Source: Lachnospiraceae bacterium | Lineage (GTDB): Bacteria > Bacillota > Clostridia > Lachnospirales > Lachnospiraceae | Reading direction: 5' to 3' | Length of the DNA: 64,000 bases | Assembly: GCA_017503735.1 (NCBI GenBank) | Contig: JAFVSN010000006.1 | Location: 1-64,000 of the forward strand | Shown here: in pieces, positions 10,969 to 19,206 of the stretch | Numbering within the stretch: position 1 is the stretch's first letter | Layout of the letters: each line of letters opens with the position of its first letter | The notes under the pieces: model-generated | Told to the model about the DNA's origin: nothing | The model's database searches: none | Seen by the model: the letters and a program-made list of their open reading frames with translations, nothing else | Position numbers and translations under genes: made by a program

Positions 10969-11286
10969 TGTCGCATATTTTGAATTGCAACGGCATCGGG
11001 CGTGGCGAACTCTTGCGATTCATAACATACTATTGCATAAAACAGTTACGGAATATTCTGTTTATTTTTGATTTCCCGAAGGGGCGCGCTTTTAGCGCAG
11101 TCGAAATCGCCTCTTAGCGGTTCTAAGTCTCGAGAACGCTCCCGAGAGACGTTTAGAACCGGTTAGAGGAAGTTTGACGGAGCGTTGCGCTCTAAAAAAT
11201 AAACAGAATATTCCGTAACTGTTTTAATAGAATGCCGTAATCGCAAGAGTGGGGCTGCGCATTCAAAGCATGCGACAGCCCCACTC
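10969..11286. repeat. Large nested palindromic element, copy 2
   Basis: The 117-nt core (11073-11189) has exactly the same length as in copy 1 and differs at about 14 positions by hand count. The stem around it is different in sequence: 11039-11069 (AAAACAGTTACGGAATATTC...) pairs perfectly over 31 nt with 11195-11225. The outer arms TGTCGCATATTTTGAATTGC (10969-10988) and GCATTCAAAGCATGCGACA (11259-11277) pair imperfectly. CTCTTGCGATT and AATCGCAAGAG also pair. The right end forms its own hairpin GAGTGGGGCTG / CAGCCCCACTC. It lies just beyond the pduL stop. No gene is seen in it. Confidence 0.9.
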
Positions 11287-11296
11287 GTTCTCATTC

Positions 11297-11875
11297 TTAT
11301 AAAGACTTTAAAATTTCACCCATCATGTTCGGGGTTGCACCGATTGCATTGGACTCATCGGTATCAATGTGCATTGCATCTGCGAAGGTCTCACTGACGC
11401 GAACCACAACATCACCAAGCACTGCCTGTCTTCCGTCGGTGTCCATCTTCACCCAAACCACATCCTTATTCTTTAAGCCAAGCTTTTCAGCGGTTTCCGG
11501 AACCATATGGATGTGACGCTTTGCAACAATAACGCCCTCGGAAATCTCAACCTCACCGCACGGTCCCACGATCTTACATCCCGGTGTTCCGGCAATGTCA
11601 CCGCTTTCTCTTACTACTACCGGTACGCCGATGGAACGGGCATCCGTTGCAGAAAGTTCAACCTGGGTCGCCGGTCTTTCCGGTCCGAGAATCGAAACAT
11701 TGGCAAGGGACTTCTTCGGTCCTACAATCGTAACTCTTTCCTCACAAGCATACTGTCCCGGCTGGGAAAGATCCTTCTTCTTGGTAAGGGTTGCACCTGC
11801 ACCGAACAAAATCTCCAAATGTTCCTTCGTCACATGAATATGGCGAGCGGAAGTCTCCACTAAAATCTGAGCCAT
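11297..11875 (-). CDS. pduL: Phosphate acyltransferase, PduL family
   Basis: It exchanges CoA and phosphate on acetyl or propanoyl groups. In clostridia without Pta it makes acetyl-phosphate for acetate kinase. The 192-aa protein has two similar halves, each with a metal-binding His motif (SARHIHVT near residue 10 and VAKRHIHM near 115). These are the zinc-binding signatures of PduL. No N-terminal encapsulation peptide for a microcompartment is obvious, and no microcompartment genes are nearby, so it is probably the free, housekeeping form. An acetate kinase gene lies at 49439-50629. It is followed by palindromic element copy 2. Confidence 0.95.
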   Translation of the reverse strand: MAQILVETSARHIHVTKEHLEILFGAGATLTKKKDLSQPGQYACEERVTIVGPKKSLANVSILGPERPATQVELSATDARSIGVPVVVRESGDIAGTPGCKIVGPCGEVEISEGVIVAKRHIHMVPETAEKLGLKNKDVVWVKMDTDGRQAVLGDVVVRVSETFADAMHIDTDESNAIGATPNMMGEILKSL

Positions 11876-11946
11876 GATATTATCCTCCGTAATGAAATAA
11901 TTATTTGCCTCCCATTATACACCCGTCCGGATAAAAAATCCAGTCC

Positions 11947-13158
11947 CTATTCTCCTTTTCTGTCAAATGTAATTGTATATTCTCTCGGAACATATTCGCC
12001 TTCTACCCGTTCCTGTACCGTTACCGTACCCTCGGAACCTCCTCGGATATATCCCAAAACCTCTTTTAATTGTTCCATCGTTTCCACTTCCATGTCATTT
12101 ACTTCCGTAATGACACTGTAAAGAGGAATTCCCGCCTCTTCCGCTGCGGAATCTTTCGTGTAGGCTGAAATATATACTCCCCTCGGAATGTTTAACGCCG
12201 CGGAAAGACTTTCCGTTACATCCTTTCCTTCAATTCCAAGAACTGCAGAATCTTCATAAGGAATCTCTTCCCGATTAACCAACCGGTTAATCAAAGAAAG
12301 TACATTGGAAACCGGAATGGAGTAACCCACTCCTTCCACCTTTGTCGCTACTAATTTCGCATTATTAATCCCGATCAGCTCTCCTTTGGCATTCAGTAAA
12401 GCACCGCCGCTGTTTCCCGGATTAATGGCTGCATCGGTCTGAATTAACTTCATGGAAACGCCTTCAATTTCCACCTCCCGGTCAACCGCACTGACATAAC
12501 CTACGGTAAGTGACTGACCGCCTCCCGCCGCATTTCCGATTGCGATTACCATTTCACCACCGGTCAGGGCATCGGAGTCTCCGATGGTTGCTACTCTGAT
12601 TTTTTTAAGCGTCTCTTCGTCTAAATCAGAAAAATCTACGGATAGAACCGCAATATCTTCCTTGGCATTCGACCCCTTTACCACTGCCGGTGCCGTGCTG
12701 CCGTCTACAAAAGTAATCTGGATTGCCGTTGCACCGTCAATCACGTGATGATTGGTTACTAAAAATAATTCGTCGGACTGACCGATAATAATACCGGTAC
12801 CGCTGCCTTCGCTTTCTTCTTCATAAACATGACCGAAAAAATCGTACGTCTCTATTTGTTTTGTGTCAATCACTACCATAGCGGGAATAACATTATCCCA
12901 AACCACGGAAACGTCATATACCGACGCAATTCTTGCACCTTCCGGCTCCGTTATCTGTTCGGTCGTCTCCACCGTTTCTTCCTTCGAAGGAAGGGGTTCT
13001 TCCGTTCTTTTCCCGTTCTCTTCCTTTTTCTGATCTATCCGGGATTTCAAAAAAGAATATCCCATTGGACCTCCTGCGAGTACGGCACCGCAGAGTACTC
13101 CGCAAATAATTGCAACTGCTAACTTTTTTCCGAACCTTCTATTCTTTTTCTCCGCCAT
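11947..13158 (-). CDS. HtrA/DegP-type serine protease with PDZ domain
   Basis: This membrane-anchored envelope quality-control protease has about 403 aa. The start MAEKKNRRF is chosen because AGGAGG lies 6 nt upstream. A single N-terminal membrane segment (about 12-32) is followed by an E/T/P-rich linker and the trypsin-like domain. The catalytic His is in VTNHHVIDG (about 133), Asp in KEDIAVLS (about 167) and Ser in NPGNSGGAL (about 248). A C-terminal PDZ domain spans about 305-395, including GVYISAY and GSEGTVTVQ. It is of the single-PDZ Firmicute type. It lies after pheA on the same strand but with a separate upstream TATAAT near 13205. Confidence 0.96.
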   Translation of the reverse strand: MAEKKNRRFGKKLAVAIICGVLCGAVLAGGPMGYSFLKSRIDQKKEENGKRTEEPLPSKEETVETTEQITEPEGARIASVYDVSVVWDNVIPAMVVIDTKQIETYDFFGHVYEEESEGSGTGIIIGQSDELFLVTNHHVIDGATAIQITFVDGSTAPAVVKGSNAKEDIAVLSVDFSDLDEETLKKIRVATIGDSDALTGGEMVIAIGNAAGGGQSLTVGYVSAVDREVEIEGVSMKLIQTDAAINPGNSGGALLNAKGELIGINNAKLVATKVEGVGYSIPVSNVLSLINRLVNREEIPYEDSAVLGIEGKDVTESLSAALNIPRGVYISAYTKDSAAEEAGIPLYSVITEVNDMEVETMEQLKEVLGYIRGGSEGTVTVQERVEGEYVPREYTITFDRKGE

Positions 13159-13258
13159 GACAAACCTCCTGTAAAACATCCCCACCGATTGAAATCATAC
13201 TTCTATTATATCCGTAAAGTTTGTCTAATTTGTGATGACTCTTTTAAGAAACTTTGAT

Positions 13259-14395
13259 TTATACAAAAGCTTTATAGCATCCCAACACCTTTAACCTGGA
13301 AGCCTCTTCCTTAATCCCCGTAAGGGCATTCTGTACCGCAGGCTCGGATAAACTTCCGTCAAAATCCACAAAAAAACGATACTCAAACTGCTTTCCCGGA
13401 ATCGGTCTGGACTCTATTTTTGTCATGTTTAAATTATTGTAAATCAAATGACTTAAAATCCGATACAAAGAACCGGACTCATGGGCAATTTCAAAACAAA
13501 TACTGACTTTATCCGCTTCGGACGTAAATACCGGTTCTTTGGAAAGTACTAAAAACCTTGTTGAATTTACATTCTCATTATTCAACCCCCTGCGCAATAT
13601 TGTAAGACCATATCGCTTTGCCGCAATTTCCGACGCAATGGCAGCTCTTGTAATATCTCCGCTTTGGGATACTTCCATGGCACAGCCCGATGTACTGGAG
13701 CAGGCTCTCTGTAATAACCCGGGACGTTTTGCAAAATAACCGCTACACTGAAGCAATGCCTGCGGATGGGAATATACCTCTTTGATTCCTTCCTCCGTCG
13801 CTCCTTCCGGTGCCGCCAGCACATGTTCAATCTTAATCACCTGCTCTGCCACCGGATACACCGATCGTTCTGCCATAAGATCATATAAATCGGAAATGTC
13901 CCCTGTAGTTGTATTCTCAATCGGTACAACACCAAACTTTACTTTACCGTTTTCTACCGCTTCCACAACGGCTGCAAATGTTGGGCAAGACATTCTTTCA
14001 CACTGTTCCCCCAGTGCACGCATCAACGCTTGTTCCGTATAAGAACCCGGTTCTCCGAAAAATGCAACAACCTCTCCGTTTTCACAACCAAGCTCCCTTA
14101 TCTCTTCAAATCCGTTCTGTCCTTTATCAGCCAACATTGTATACTGATACTTTCGGCTTAAGGACATGATTTGAGAAAAAAGTTCCTTTAATCCTCTTCC
14201 GAAATATTCATTGGTTGCCATTTTCTCAATGGCTTCCAGCTTTTCATCTTCCCGTTGTTTGTCAAACACTTTTTTCCCGGAAACCCGTTTATACTCCGCA
14301 ACCTCTGCTGCAATTTCCATTCGTTTTTGAAAAAGAGATGTCATTTCCTTATCTATTATATCAATCTCTTCTCTGCACTGCCTCAGTTCTTTCAT
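13259..14395 (-). CDS. pheA: Bifunctional chorismate mutase / prephenate dehydratase
   Basis: It carries out two steps of phenylalanine synthesis: chorismate to prephenate, then prephenate to phenylpyruvate. Domains in the 378-aa protein are an AroQ chorismate mutase (about 1-85, with LRQCREEIDIIDKEM), a prephenate dehydratase (about 108-285) and an ACT regulatory domain (about 295-375, with ESRPIPGKQFEY). The dehydratase shows GEPGSYTEQAL, IENTTTGDI and the catalytic NSTRFLVL. The ACT domain normally mediates feedback inhibition by phenylalanine. The start follows AAGGAG with an 8-nt spacer. It is divergent from the DUF5050 gene. aroA of the same pathway starts far away at 62908. Confidence 0.97.
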   Translation of the reverse strand: MKELRQCREEIDIIDKEMTSLFQKRMEIAAEVAEYKRVSGKKVFDKQREDEKLEAIEKMATNEYFGRGLKELFSQIMSLSRKYQYTMLADKGQNGFEEIRELGCENGEVVAFFGEPGSYTEQALMRALGEQCERMSCPTFAAVVEAVENGKVKFGVVPIENTTTGDISDLYDLMAERSVYPVAEQVIKIEHVLAAPEGATEEGIKEVYSHPQALLQCSGYFAKRPGLLQRACSSTSGCAMEVSQSGDITRAAIASEIAAKRYGLTILRRGLNNENVNSTRFLVLSKEPVFTSEADKVSICFEIAHESGSLYRILSHLIYNNLNMTKIESRPIPGKQFEYRFFVDFDGSLSEPAVQNALTGIKEEASRLKVLGCYKAFV

Positions 14396-14476
14396 ACCGA
14401 TCGCTCCTTTTCTTAACTCCCCCTCTGGTTTTCACAATGATTATACTTTGTTGTTCTCAAAAAAGCAACGCATTTC

Positions 14477-14504
14477 TTGACATTCCCTCACAGAATGATA
14501 AAAT
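14477..14504 (+). promoter_or_regulatory. Promoter of the DUF5050 gene
   Basis: TTGACA (14477-14482), 16 nt, then TAAAAT (14499-14504), in the divergent gap between pheA and the plus-strand gene at 14555. Confidence 0.65.
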
Positions 14505-14554
14505 AAACTTAGAACGGTCGGTTCAACAATTTTCTGCGGAGGACTCATTACCCT

Positions 14555-15592
14555 ATGAACAAACGAGTAAAAAACATTTTTTTGTTTCTGATTGTTTTAT
14601 CTCTCATTACCATTGTGGTATTACTTCTAAAAATCACATCCAGGCTTCCGGAAAATCCTGCGGATTACGTGGGCAACACTGCCGGCAACCTTTACAACCG
14701 CGGACTTTTTGCCGAGGACGAAAACTACATTTATTTTGCCAATGTAGCCGATAACTTCCGTCTCTATCGTACCGACCATGCCTTGGAAGATGTGGTTTGT
14801 TTAAATAAGGATTCTGTCGAATACATAAATCCGGACGCCTCTTCTTCCTATCTTTACTACTCTCGTATCAACTATCGTCAGAACACCTACGGCAATACCG
14901 TTTTCGATATTTTAGACACCGGTATTTATCGTTTTGATTTAAAAAGGAAGGGACTTACCCGTCTTTATCCCGACGCCTGCGGTTCTGTATTGCTTGGCGG
15001 CAATTCATTAATTTATCAGGCCTACGGCGACGACGGAAATTTTGATACCTGCTCCCTTGCCGTTAATAAAAAGTCCGGAAAACCACAACTAATTACCGCC
15101 GACTATATCGAACCGGTCAACTACCGGTACGGTCAAATTTTTTACTCCGGCGTTTCCGAGGACCATGCATTGTACTCTCTTGTTCCCGAAACGAAGCGTT
15201 CCACCCTTGTGGCTGACCTGGATTGTTATCAGCCCATTGTCACTTCAAACGGTACCTACTTTTTATCCTTAAAGCATAACTACGCATTATTTTATTTACC
15301 GGACACCAGCGATACCGCCACCCTGATTACCGGCAATCGGGTTTCTGCATACAACCTTTCCACCGACGAACGCTACCTCTTTTATCAGGTAGACAACGGG
15401 GATGACAGCCGACTTTGTAGCTATGATCTTGTTACCGGGAATGAAACGGAATTATTATCCGGAAATTATAAAAACCTTAATACGGTATCCGGCTATCTGT
15501 TTTTTACGGATTTCCACGAAACACTTTGCTATTGCTATGATATTTCCTCCAAAAACATTTATAGCTTTATGCCTACCGATTCGGATTCTTAA
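14555..15592 (+). CDS. DUF5050-type membrane-anchored beta-propeller protein
   Basis: A single N-terminal membrane segment (about 8-27) is followed by GNTAGNLYNRGLF. The rest is repeated blades of the form IYFAN...LYRTD, LYYSRI, IFYSGV, LFYQV and YLFFTD. This is the pattern of the DUF5050 family, predicted to fold as an extracytoplasmic beta-propeller. Its cellular role is not known. The start is preceded by GGAGG at a rather long spacing of about 12 nt, so translation may be modest. The gene stands alone between its promoter and a bidirectional terminator. Confidence 0.85.
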   Translation: MNKRVKNIFLFLIVLSLITIVVLLLKITSRLPENPADYVGNTAGNLYNRGLFAEDENYIYFANVADNFRLYRTDHALEDVVCLNKDSVEYINPDASSSYLYYSRINYRQNTYGNTVFDILDTGIYRFDLKRKGLTRLYPDACGSVLLGGNSLIYQAYGDDGNFDTCSLAVNKKSGKPQLITADYIEPVNYRYGQIFYSGVSEDHALYSLVPETKRSTLVADLDCYQPIVTSNGTYFLSLKHNYALFYLPDTSDTATLITGNRVSAYNLSTDERYLFYQVDNGDDSRLCSYDLVTGNETELLSGNYKNLNTVSGYLFFTDFHETLCYCYDISSKNIYSFMPTDSDS

Positions 15593-15640
15593 CATTTTCT
15601 TGGTATTTTACTCAGTAAAAATGTAACTTCCCATAATCAC

Positions 15641-15678
15641 AAAAACAGGTGCTGTTTACATCAGCACCTGTTTTATTT
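15641..15678. terminator. Bidirectional terminator overlapping the folC stop
   Basis: ACAGGTGCTG (15645-15654) pairs with CAGCACCTGT (15662-15671), with T-rich tracts on both sides. It serves the converging DUF5050 and folC genes. The folC stop codon (15656-15658) lies in the loop, so the right arm encodes the last folC residues. Confidence 0.85.
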
Positions 15679-16930
15679 CCCCCACCAGATAAAGCGAACC
15701 GATTATTACAATAATCTCTTCCTCAGATTCTTTTTCCAGAAAAGAAAGGACATCCGTAATCTTCGGGCAAACAACAAACTCCGTTCCCGGAACACACAGT
15801 TTTTCACACAATAAAAGCAACTGCTCCGGTGCCTCTGCACGTGGCATGGAAGGTGCCGTCAGATACACCTTCTTTGCTAACGGCAAGAACAAGGGAAGCA
15901 TCACATCCAGTTCTTTATCCGACATTGCCCCGAACACAAACTGCAATCGCTTCTCTGGAAAATATTGACGCAGACTTTCCACCGTAGCTGCCATCCCTTG
16001 AGGATTATGGGACCCGTCTGCCAATAAAAGCGGTTTCTCCCGCAATACTTCCAGTCTGGCCTGCCATTGCACCTGACAAAGACCCTTCCTTACCGCCGAT
16101 TCCGGCAATGCAACTCCTTGCAATCGCAATTGCTTCACTGCTTCCAACACCAATGCGGCATTCTTTTGCTGATACAATCCCCGAAGCGCCAGAATCATCC
16201 CTTTCCACTGTTTGTAAGAAAACCGTTGACACTCCTTTAACGAACCGACAGACTCACAAACAAGCTCCGAAAAATCCGGCATGGAAAATGTTGCTCCCAA
16301 CGTTTCGCAACACTGCCGCACCACCGCTTCCCCTTCTTTGTTGTTCCCGTAAAACACCACCGGGACACCGGATTTTATGATTCCGGCTTTCGCTTGCGCG
16401 ATTTCTGTCATGGTATTCCCCAGTTGTGCGGTATGGTCAAATCCCAAAGCGGTAATCATACATAACAGCGGATGCTCAATCACATTCGTGGAGTCAAAGG
16501 TTCCGCCTAACCCGGTCTCCAAAATCACCAAATCACAATTTTGTTCTTTAAAATATAAAAATGCCAGTACCGTACCGAACTCAAACTCACTGGGCGGTAC
16601 CTCCATTTGTTCTGCCAAGCCTGCCAAATACTCCGTAAGCCTTACCAGCGCTTCATCCGGGATTTGTTTTCCTTCCACCTGTATCCGTTCATTATACCGG
16701 ACAATATACGGTGAAGTATACAATCCTGTTTTCATTCCGGCACACCGGCAGATGGAATCCAACATAGCTGCCGTGCTTCCCTTCCCGTTGGTTCCCGCAA
16801 TATGTATGCATTTCAGTTCCCGTTCCGGATGCCCGCATAACTCCAGTAATTCTTTTGTTTTTAAAAGCCCACTCTTTTTTCCCCGCCAATACAGGCTATG
16901 GATATAGTCCAATGCTTCCTTATAGGTCAT
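15656..16930 (-). CDS. folC: Folylpolyglutamate synthase / dihydrofolate synthase
   Basis: It adds glutamate to dihydropteroate or tetrahydrofolate, keeping folates in the cell. The 424-aa protein has the P-loop HIAGTNGKGSTAAML (about residue 43). It also has the Mur-ligase features ETGLGGTFDSTN and ALGFDHTAQLGNT, a central ATPase domain, and the C-terminal ligase domain with LLADGSHNPQGM. It lies 23 nt downstream of the folate ECF transporter gene folT. Both are expected to share the tetrahydrofolate riboswitch upstream, so import and retention of folate would be controlled together. Confidence 0.96.
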   Translation of the reverse strand: MTYKEALDYIHSLYWRGKKSGLLKTKELLELCGHPERELKCIHIAGTNGKGSTAAMLDSICRCAGMKTGLYTSPYIVRYNERIQVEGKQIPDEALVRLTEYLAGLAEQMEVPPSEFEFGTVLAFLYFKEQNCDLVILETGLGGTFDSTNVIEHPLLCMITALGFDHTAQLGNTMTEIAQAKAGIIKSGVPVVFYGNNKEGEAVVRQCCETLGATFSMPDFSELVCESVGSLKECQRFSYKQWKGMILALRGLYQQKNAALVLEAVKQLRLQGVALPESAVRKGLCQVQWQARLEVLREKPLLLADGSHNPQGMAATVESLRQYFPEKRLQFVFGAMSDKELDVMLPLFLPLAKKVYLTAPSMPRAEAPEQLLLLCEKLCVPGTEFVVCPKITDVLSFLEKESEEEIIVIIGSLYLVGEIKQVLM

Positions 16931-16953
16931 CTTTTTACCTTTCCCGCATTCTG

Positions 16954-17643
16954 CTACATTTCGTCATTCATTCCGTTCTTTTCCGTAGTTTTCTTCTCCG
17001 GTGCTTTTTCCCAATGAAGTAACCGCGGCAACAAAATCTTCCCGTCATTGATCATCGGCCGTAATACCGGAATTTCGCGTACCGCCGTCAGGAAAAAGTA
17101 TACACCGAATACATTAATCGGATACATAATCGCATTTTTCACAAACCTTCCGCCAAAAATTGCGGCAAATTTCAACCGAAAACTTTCCCAGGCCGCAGCA
17201 CTGTCACGGAAGAACAAACCGAAGTCTTTCACTCCGTACTGAATGGAAATCCAACCGGTGGTCATACAAAGATTTACAACCACCGTAACAGTAGCCAGTG
17301 CAGCCATAACTCTCCATATGGTCAGTTTTTCCCTCCGGTAAAAGAAACAACCGTAAATAAATCCTGCCACCATACTGTCTAAGGTATAGCCCGGAAAAAA
17401 CGGTCCCGTCGGTTTTAACACAAACCCGATTAAATCTGCGGCGCCTCCCATTGCAAGTCCCGGAATCGGGCCGAACATCATACATGCAACGGTCGTCGGG
17501 AAAATGGTAAAACCGATTTTAATGCTCTCCGTAAGTTGAATGTTGGTTACATACCCCAGTGCCAGTCTGAGTGCCAGTAACATTGCCATGGCAACCAATG
17601 ATTTTGTGTTGCCGAATTCCTTTGCCGATCTTTTCATACGCAT
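16954..17643 (-). CDS. folT: Folate ECF transporter substrate-binding subunit FolT
   Basis: This membrane S-component binds folate and works with the shared EcfA-A'-T module, which is not encoded nearby. The start MRMKRSAKEF at 17643 is chosen because AAAGGGGA sits 8 nt upstream; a longer frame runs back into the leader. The 229-aa protein has about six hydrophobic helices and the FolT phrases LALGYVTNIQLTESIKIGFT, FGPIPGLAMGGAADLIGF and PGYTLDSMVAGFIYG. A tetrahydrofolate riboswitch lies 109 nt upstream. It is the first gene of a folT-folC unit. Confidence 0.95.
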   Translation of the reverse strand: MRMKRSAKEFGNTKSLVAMAMLLALRLALGYVTNIQLTESIKIGFTIFPTTVACMMFGPIPGLAMGGAADLIGFVLKPTGPFFPGYTLDSMVAGFIYGCFFYRREKLTIWRVMAALATVTVVVNLCMTTGWISIQYGVKDFGLFFRDSAAAWESFRLKFAAIFGGRFVKNAIMYPINVFGVYFFLTAVREIPVLRPMINDGKILLPRLLHWEKAPEKKTTEKNGMNDEM

Positions 17644-17751
17644 AAAAAAATCCCCTTTCGTTGTATTTGTCGCAATCACAGAAAAGAACACCGCCCGTCT
17701 CACGGCACGGTCGTCCTGCAACAGCTACAACAATAGGGGATTCCTATTTGT

Positions 17752-17850
17752 AGCAGCGGGATGCGGAATCTGCACCGCAAGATTTCTCTTTTCGTTCCAT
17801 CGACAACTCCCCGTCCGACAGACACTTAACGCGCAAATTCCTACTCTGCT
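17752..17850 (-). ncRNA. Tetrahydrofolate riboswitch
   Basis: On the minus strand, the leader reads AGCAGAGTAG, then GCGCGTTAAGTGTCTGTC, and ends with TCTTGCGGTGCAG and GCATCCCGCTGCT. The terminal AGCAG/CTGCT helix, the GCGTTAAGTGT segment and the CGGTG...GCATCC segment match the THF aptamer consensus. Downstream, the hairpin arm AATCCCC (around 17737) is complementary to the folT ribosome site GGGGATT (17649-17655). Control may therefore be translational. The neighbouring folT and folC genes support the ligand. Confidence 0.95.
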
Positions 17851-17874
17851 TCTCTTTTGATTTTTGACGTACCA

Positions 17875-17903
17875 ATTCTAGCACATGCCCATGGTTTTGT
17901 AAA
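17875..17903 (-). promoter_or_regulatory. Promoter of the folT-folC operon
   Basis: TTTACA (17903-17898), 17 nt, then TAGAAT (17880-17875) on the minus strand, 25 nt before the THF aptamer. Confidence 0.75.
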
Positions 17904-17919
17904 GCGTATTTTTTTATTT

Positions 17920-19191
17920 CTATTCCGCAGTATAAAGTCCTGCATCCACATACGCATCCAAAACTTTATAATATGCCAGTTTCGGAAGCTTCATCGTCTT
18001 AAACAGTAACGGTTTTTCATCACCGCGCCAGGAATAAATATCCGCCAGTCCCCACAAGGTAATTCCGGTAATATTTCCTCCGTTCTGCTTCTTCTCCAAG
18101 AGACCTTTCATGATGTCATAATAATATAAGCCCTGCATAAGGTCATTACTGTTTCCGACGTCTAACTCCGTAATCTGTACTTCATATCCTTCATCCAAAA
18201 ACTTCTGTACGGTATACAAATAGGAAGACGCGGACGGATAGGAAGTTTTTAAATGAGACTGCATTCCGATTCCGTCGCAAATCTTTTCATTTGCATTAAT
18301 GAAAGTCACCAACTTCAAAATAGCTGACGTATCCGAATAGGTATTAAAATCATTGTATAGCAATGATACTTTATCCCGAAGTTCGTACTGCTTCAGTACA
18401 TCGTCCGCAATTTCAAAAGCCAGTCTTGCAAAGCTCGGCTCCAGCCCTTCATTGCCGTACACTTCTTTCCATCCGTGACCGTCGGCATGAACGTACTCGT
18501 TTACCACATCCCAAGAGTAAACCAAATCACCGTTTTCCTGGTCGTACACATGGCCCATTACGGTACGAATATAAAACTCCAGACGGGCATCCATTACTTC
18601 CGGGGTTACCACTTCTCCCTGAGAAGTATATCCTTCACGGAAAAACCACCCCGGCGTCTGGGAATGCCATACCAGCGTATGTCCGCGAAGCCCCAAATCA
18701 TGTTTTACGCAAAACTCAATGGCTCTGTCGGTATAACGGAAGTTCAATTCCGGTACGGTATCTTCTTTATAATTTTCCGGAATGACATACCCGAGTGCCT
18801 TTGCTTCATCTAGGGTAATAAGTTTACTGCTATTTCCGAGAATCGCATCCGGCTTCATCTCGTTTTCCAGTGTAATACTGTTATATTGCTCATCAATTAC
18901 CTTCCATGCACTGATATCGCTTAACTGGTTTGCATTGAAACAGGTACCGATACGACCGAAGGTTTCCCCGTAGGTATTCTTTAAATTGATTCCTTCCGGA
19001 AGATGTGCTCCCATCGGCGTCGGGCTCGGTGCTTTCGTCGGTTCCGGTGTTGCCGTCGGTTCCGGTGTTACCGTCACTTCCGGTGTCGGTGACAACGCTT
19101 CGGTCGGTTCCGGTCCTTCTTCTTTTCCGCATGCTCCGAATAAAAGCATTCCTAACAAGATCAAAACGGAATAAAACAAACTTTTTCTCAT
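17920..19191 (-). CDS. Endo-1,4-beta-xylanase, GH10, lipoprotein
   Basis: It cleaves internal beta-1,4 links of xylan at the cell surface. The 423-aa protein has a lipoprotein signal with lipobox LLFGAC (Cys about 21). A Pro/Thr/Glu linker follows (about 25-60), then a GH10 barrel. Family motifs are HTLVWHSQTPGW, acid/base WDVVNEY (Glu about 229), ITELDV with the nucleophile (Glu about 341) and GITLWGLADIYSW near the end. There is no carbohydrate-binding module. AAAGGAG precedes the ATG. It is the last of four minus-strand xylan genes and lies 15 nt after the secreted GH43-CBM6 gene, so co-transcription is likely. Confidence 0.96.
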   Translation of the reverse strand: MRKSLFYSVLILLGMLLFGACGKEEGPEPTEALSPTPEVTVTPEPTATPEPTKAPSPTPMGAHLPEGINLKNTYGETFGRIGTCFNANQLSDISAWKVIDEQYNSITLENEMKPDAILGNSSKLITLDEAKALGYVIPENYKEDTVPELNFRYTDRAIEFCVKHDLGLRGHTLVWHSQTPGWFFREGYTSQGEVVTPEVMDARLEFYIRTVMGHVYDQENGDLVYSWDVVNEYVHADGHGWKEVYGNEGLEPSFARLAFEIADDVLKQYELRDKVSLLYNDFNTYSDTSAILKLVTFINANEKICDGIGMQSHLKTSYPSASSYLYTVQKFLDEGYEVQITELDVGNSNDLMQGLYYYDIMKGLLEKKQNGGNITGITLWGLADIYSWRGDEKPLLFKTMKLPKLAYYKVLDAYVDAGLYTAE

Positions 19192-19206
19192 GTGATGCTC
19201 CTTTCT

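Noticed and set aside
12200..12320. Possible second promoter/operator inside the protease gene
   Set aside because: The AACCGGTTAA-type dyad is coding sequence within the PDZ/protease linker region and has no promoter context.
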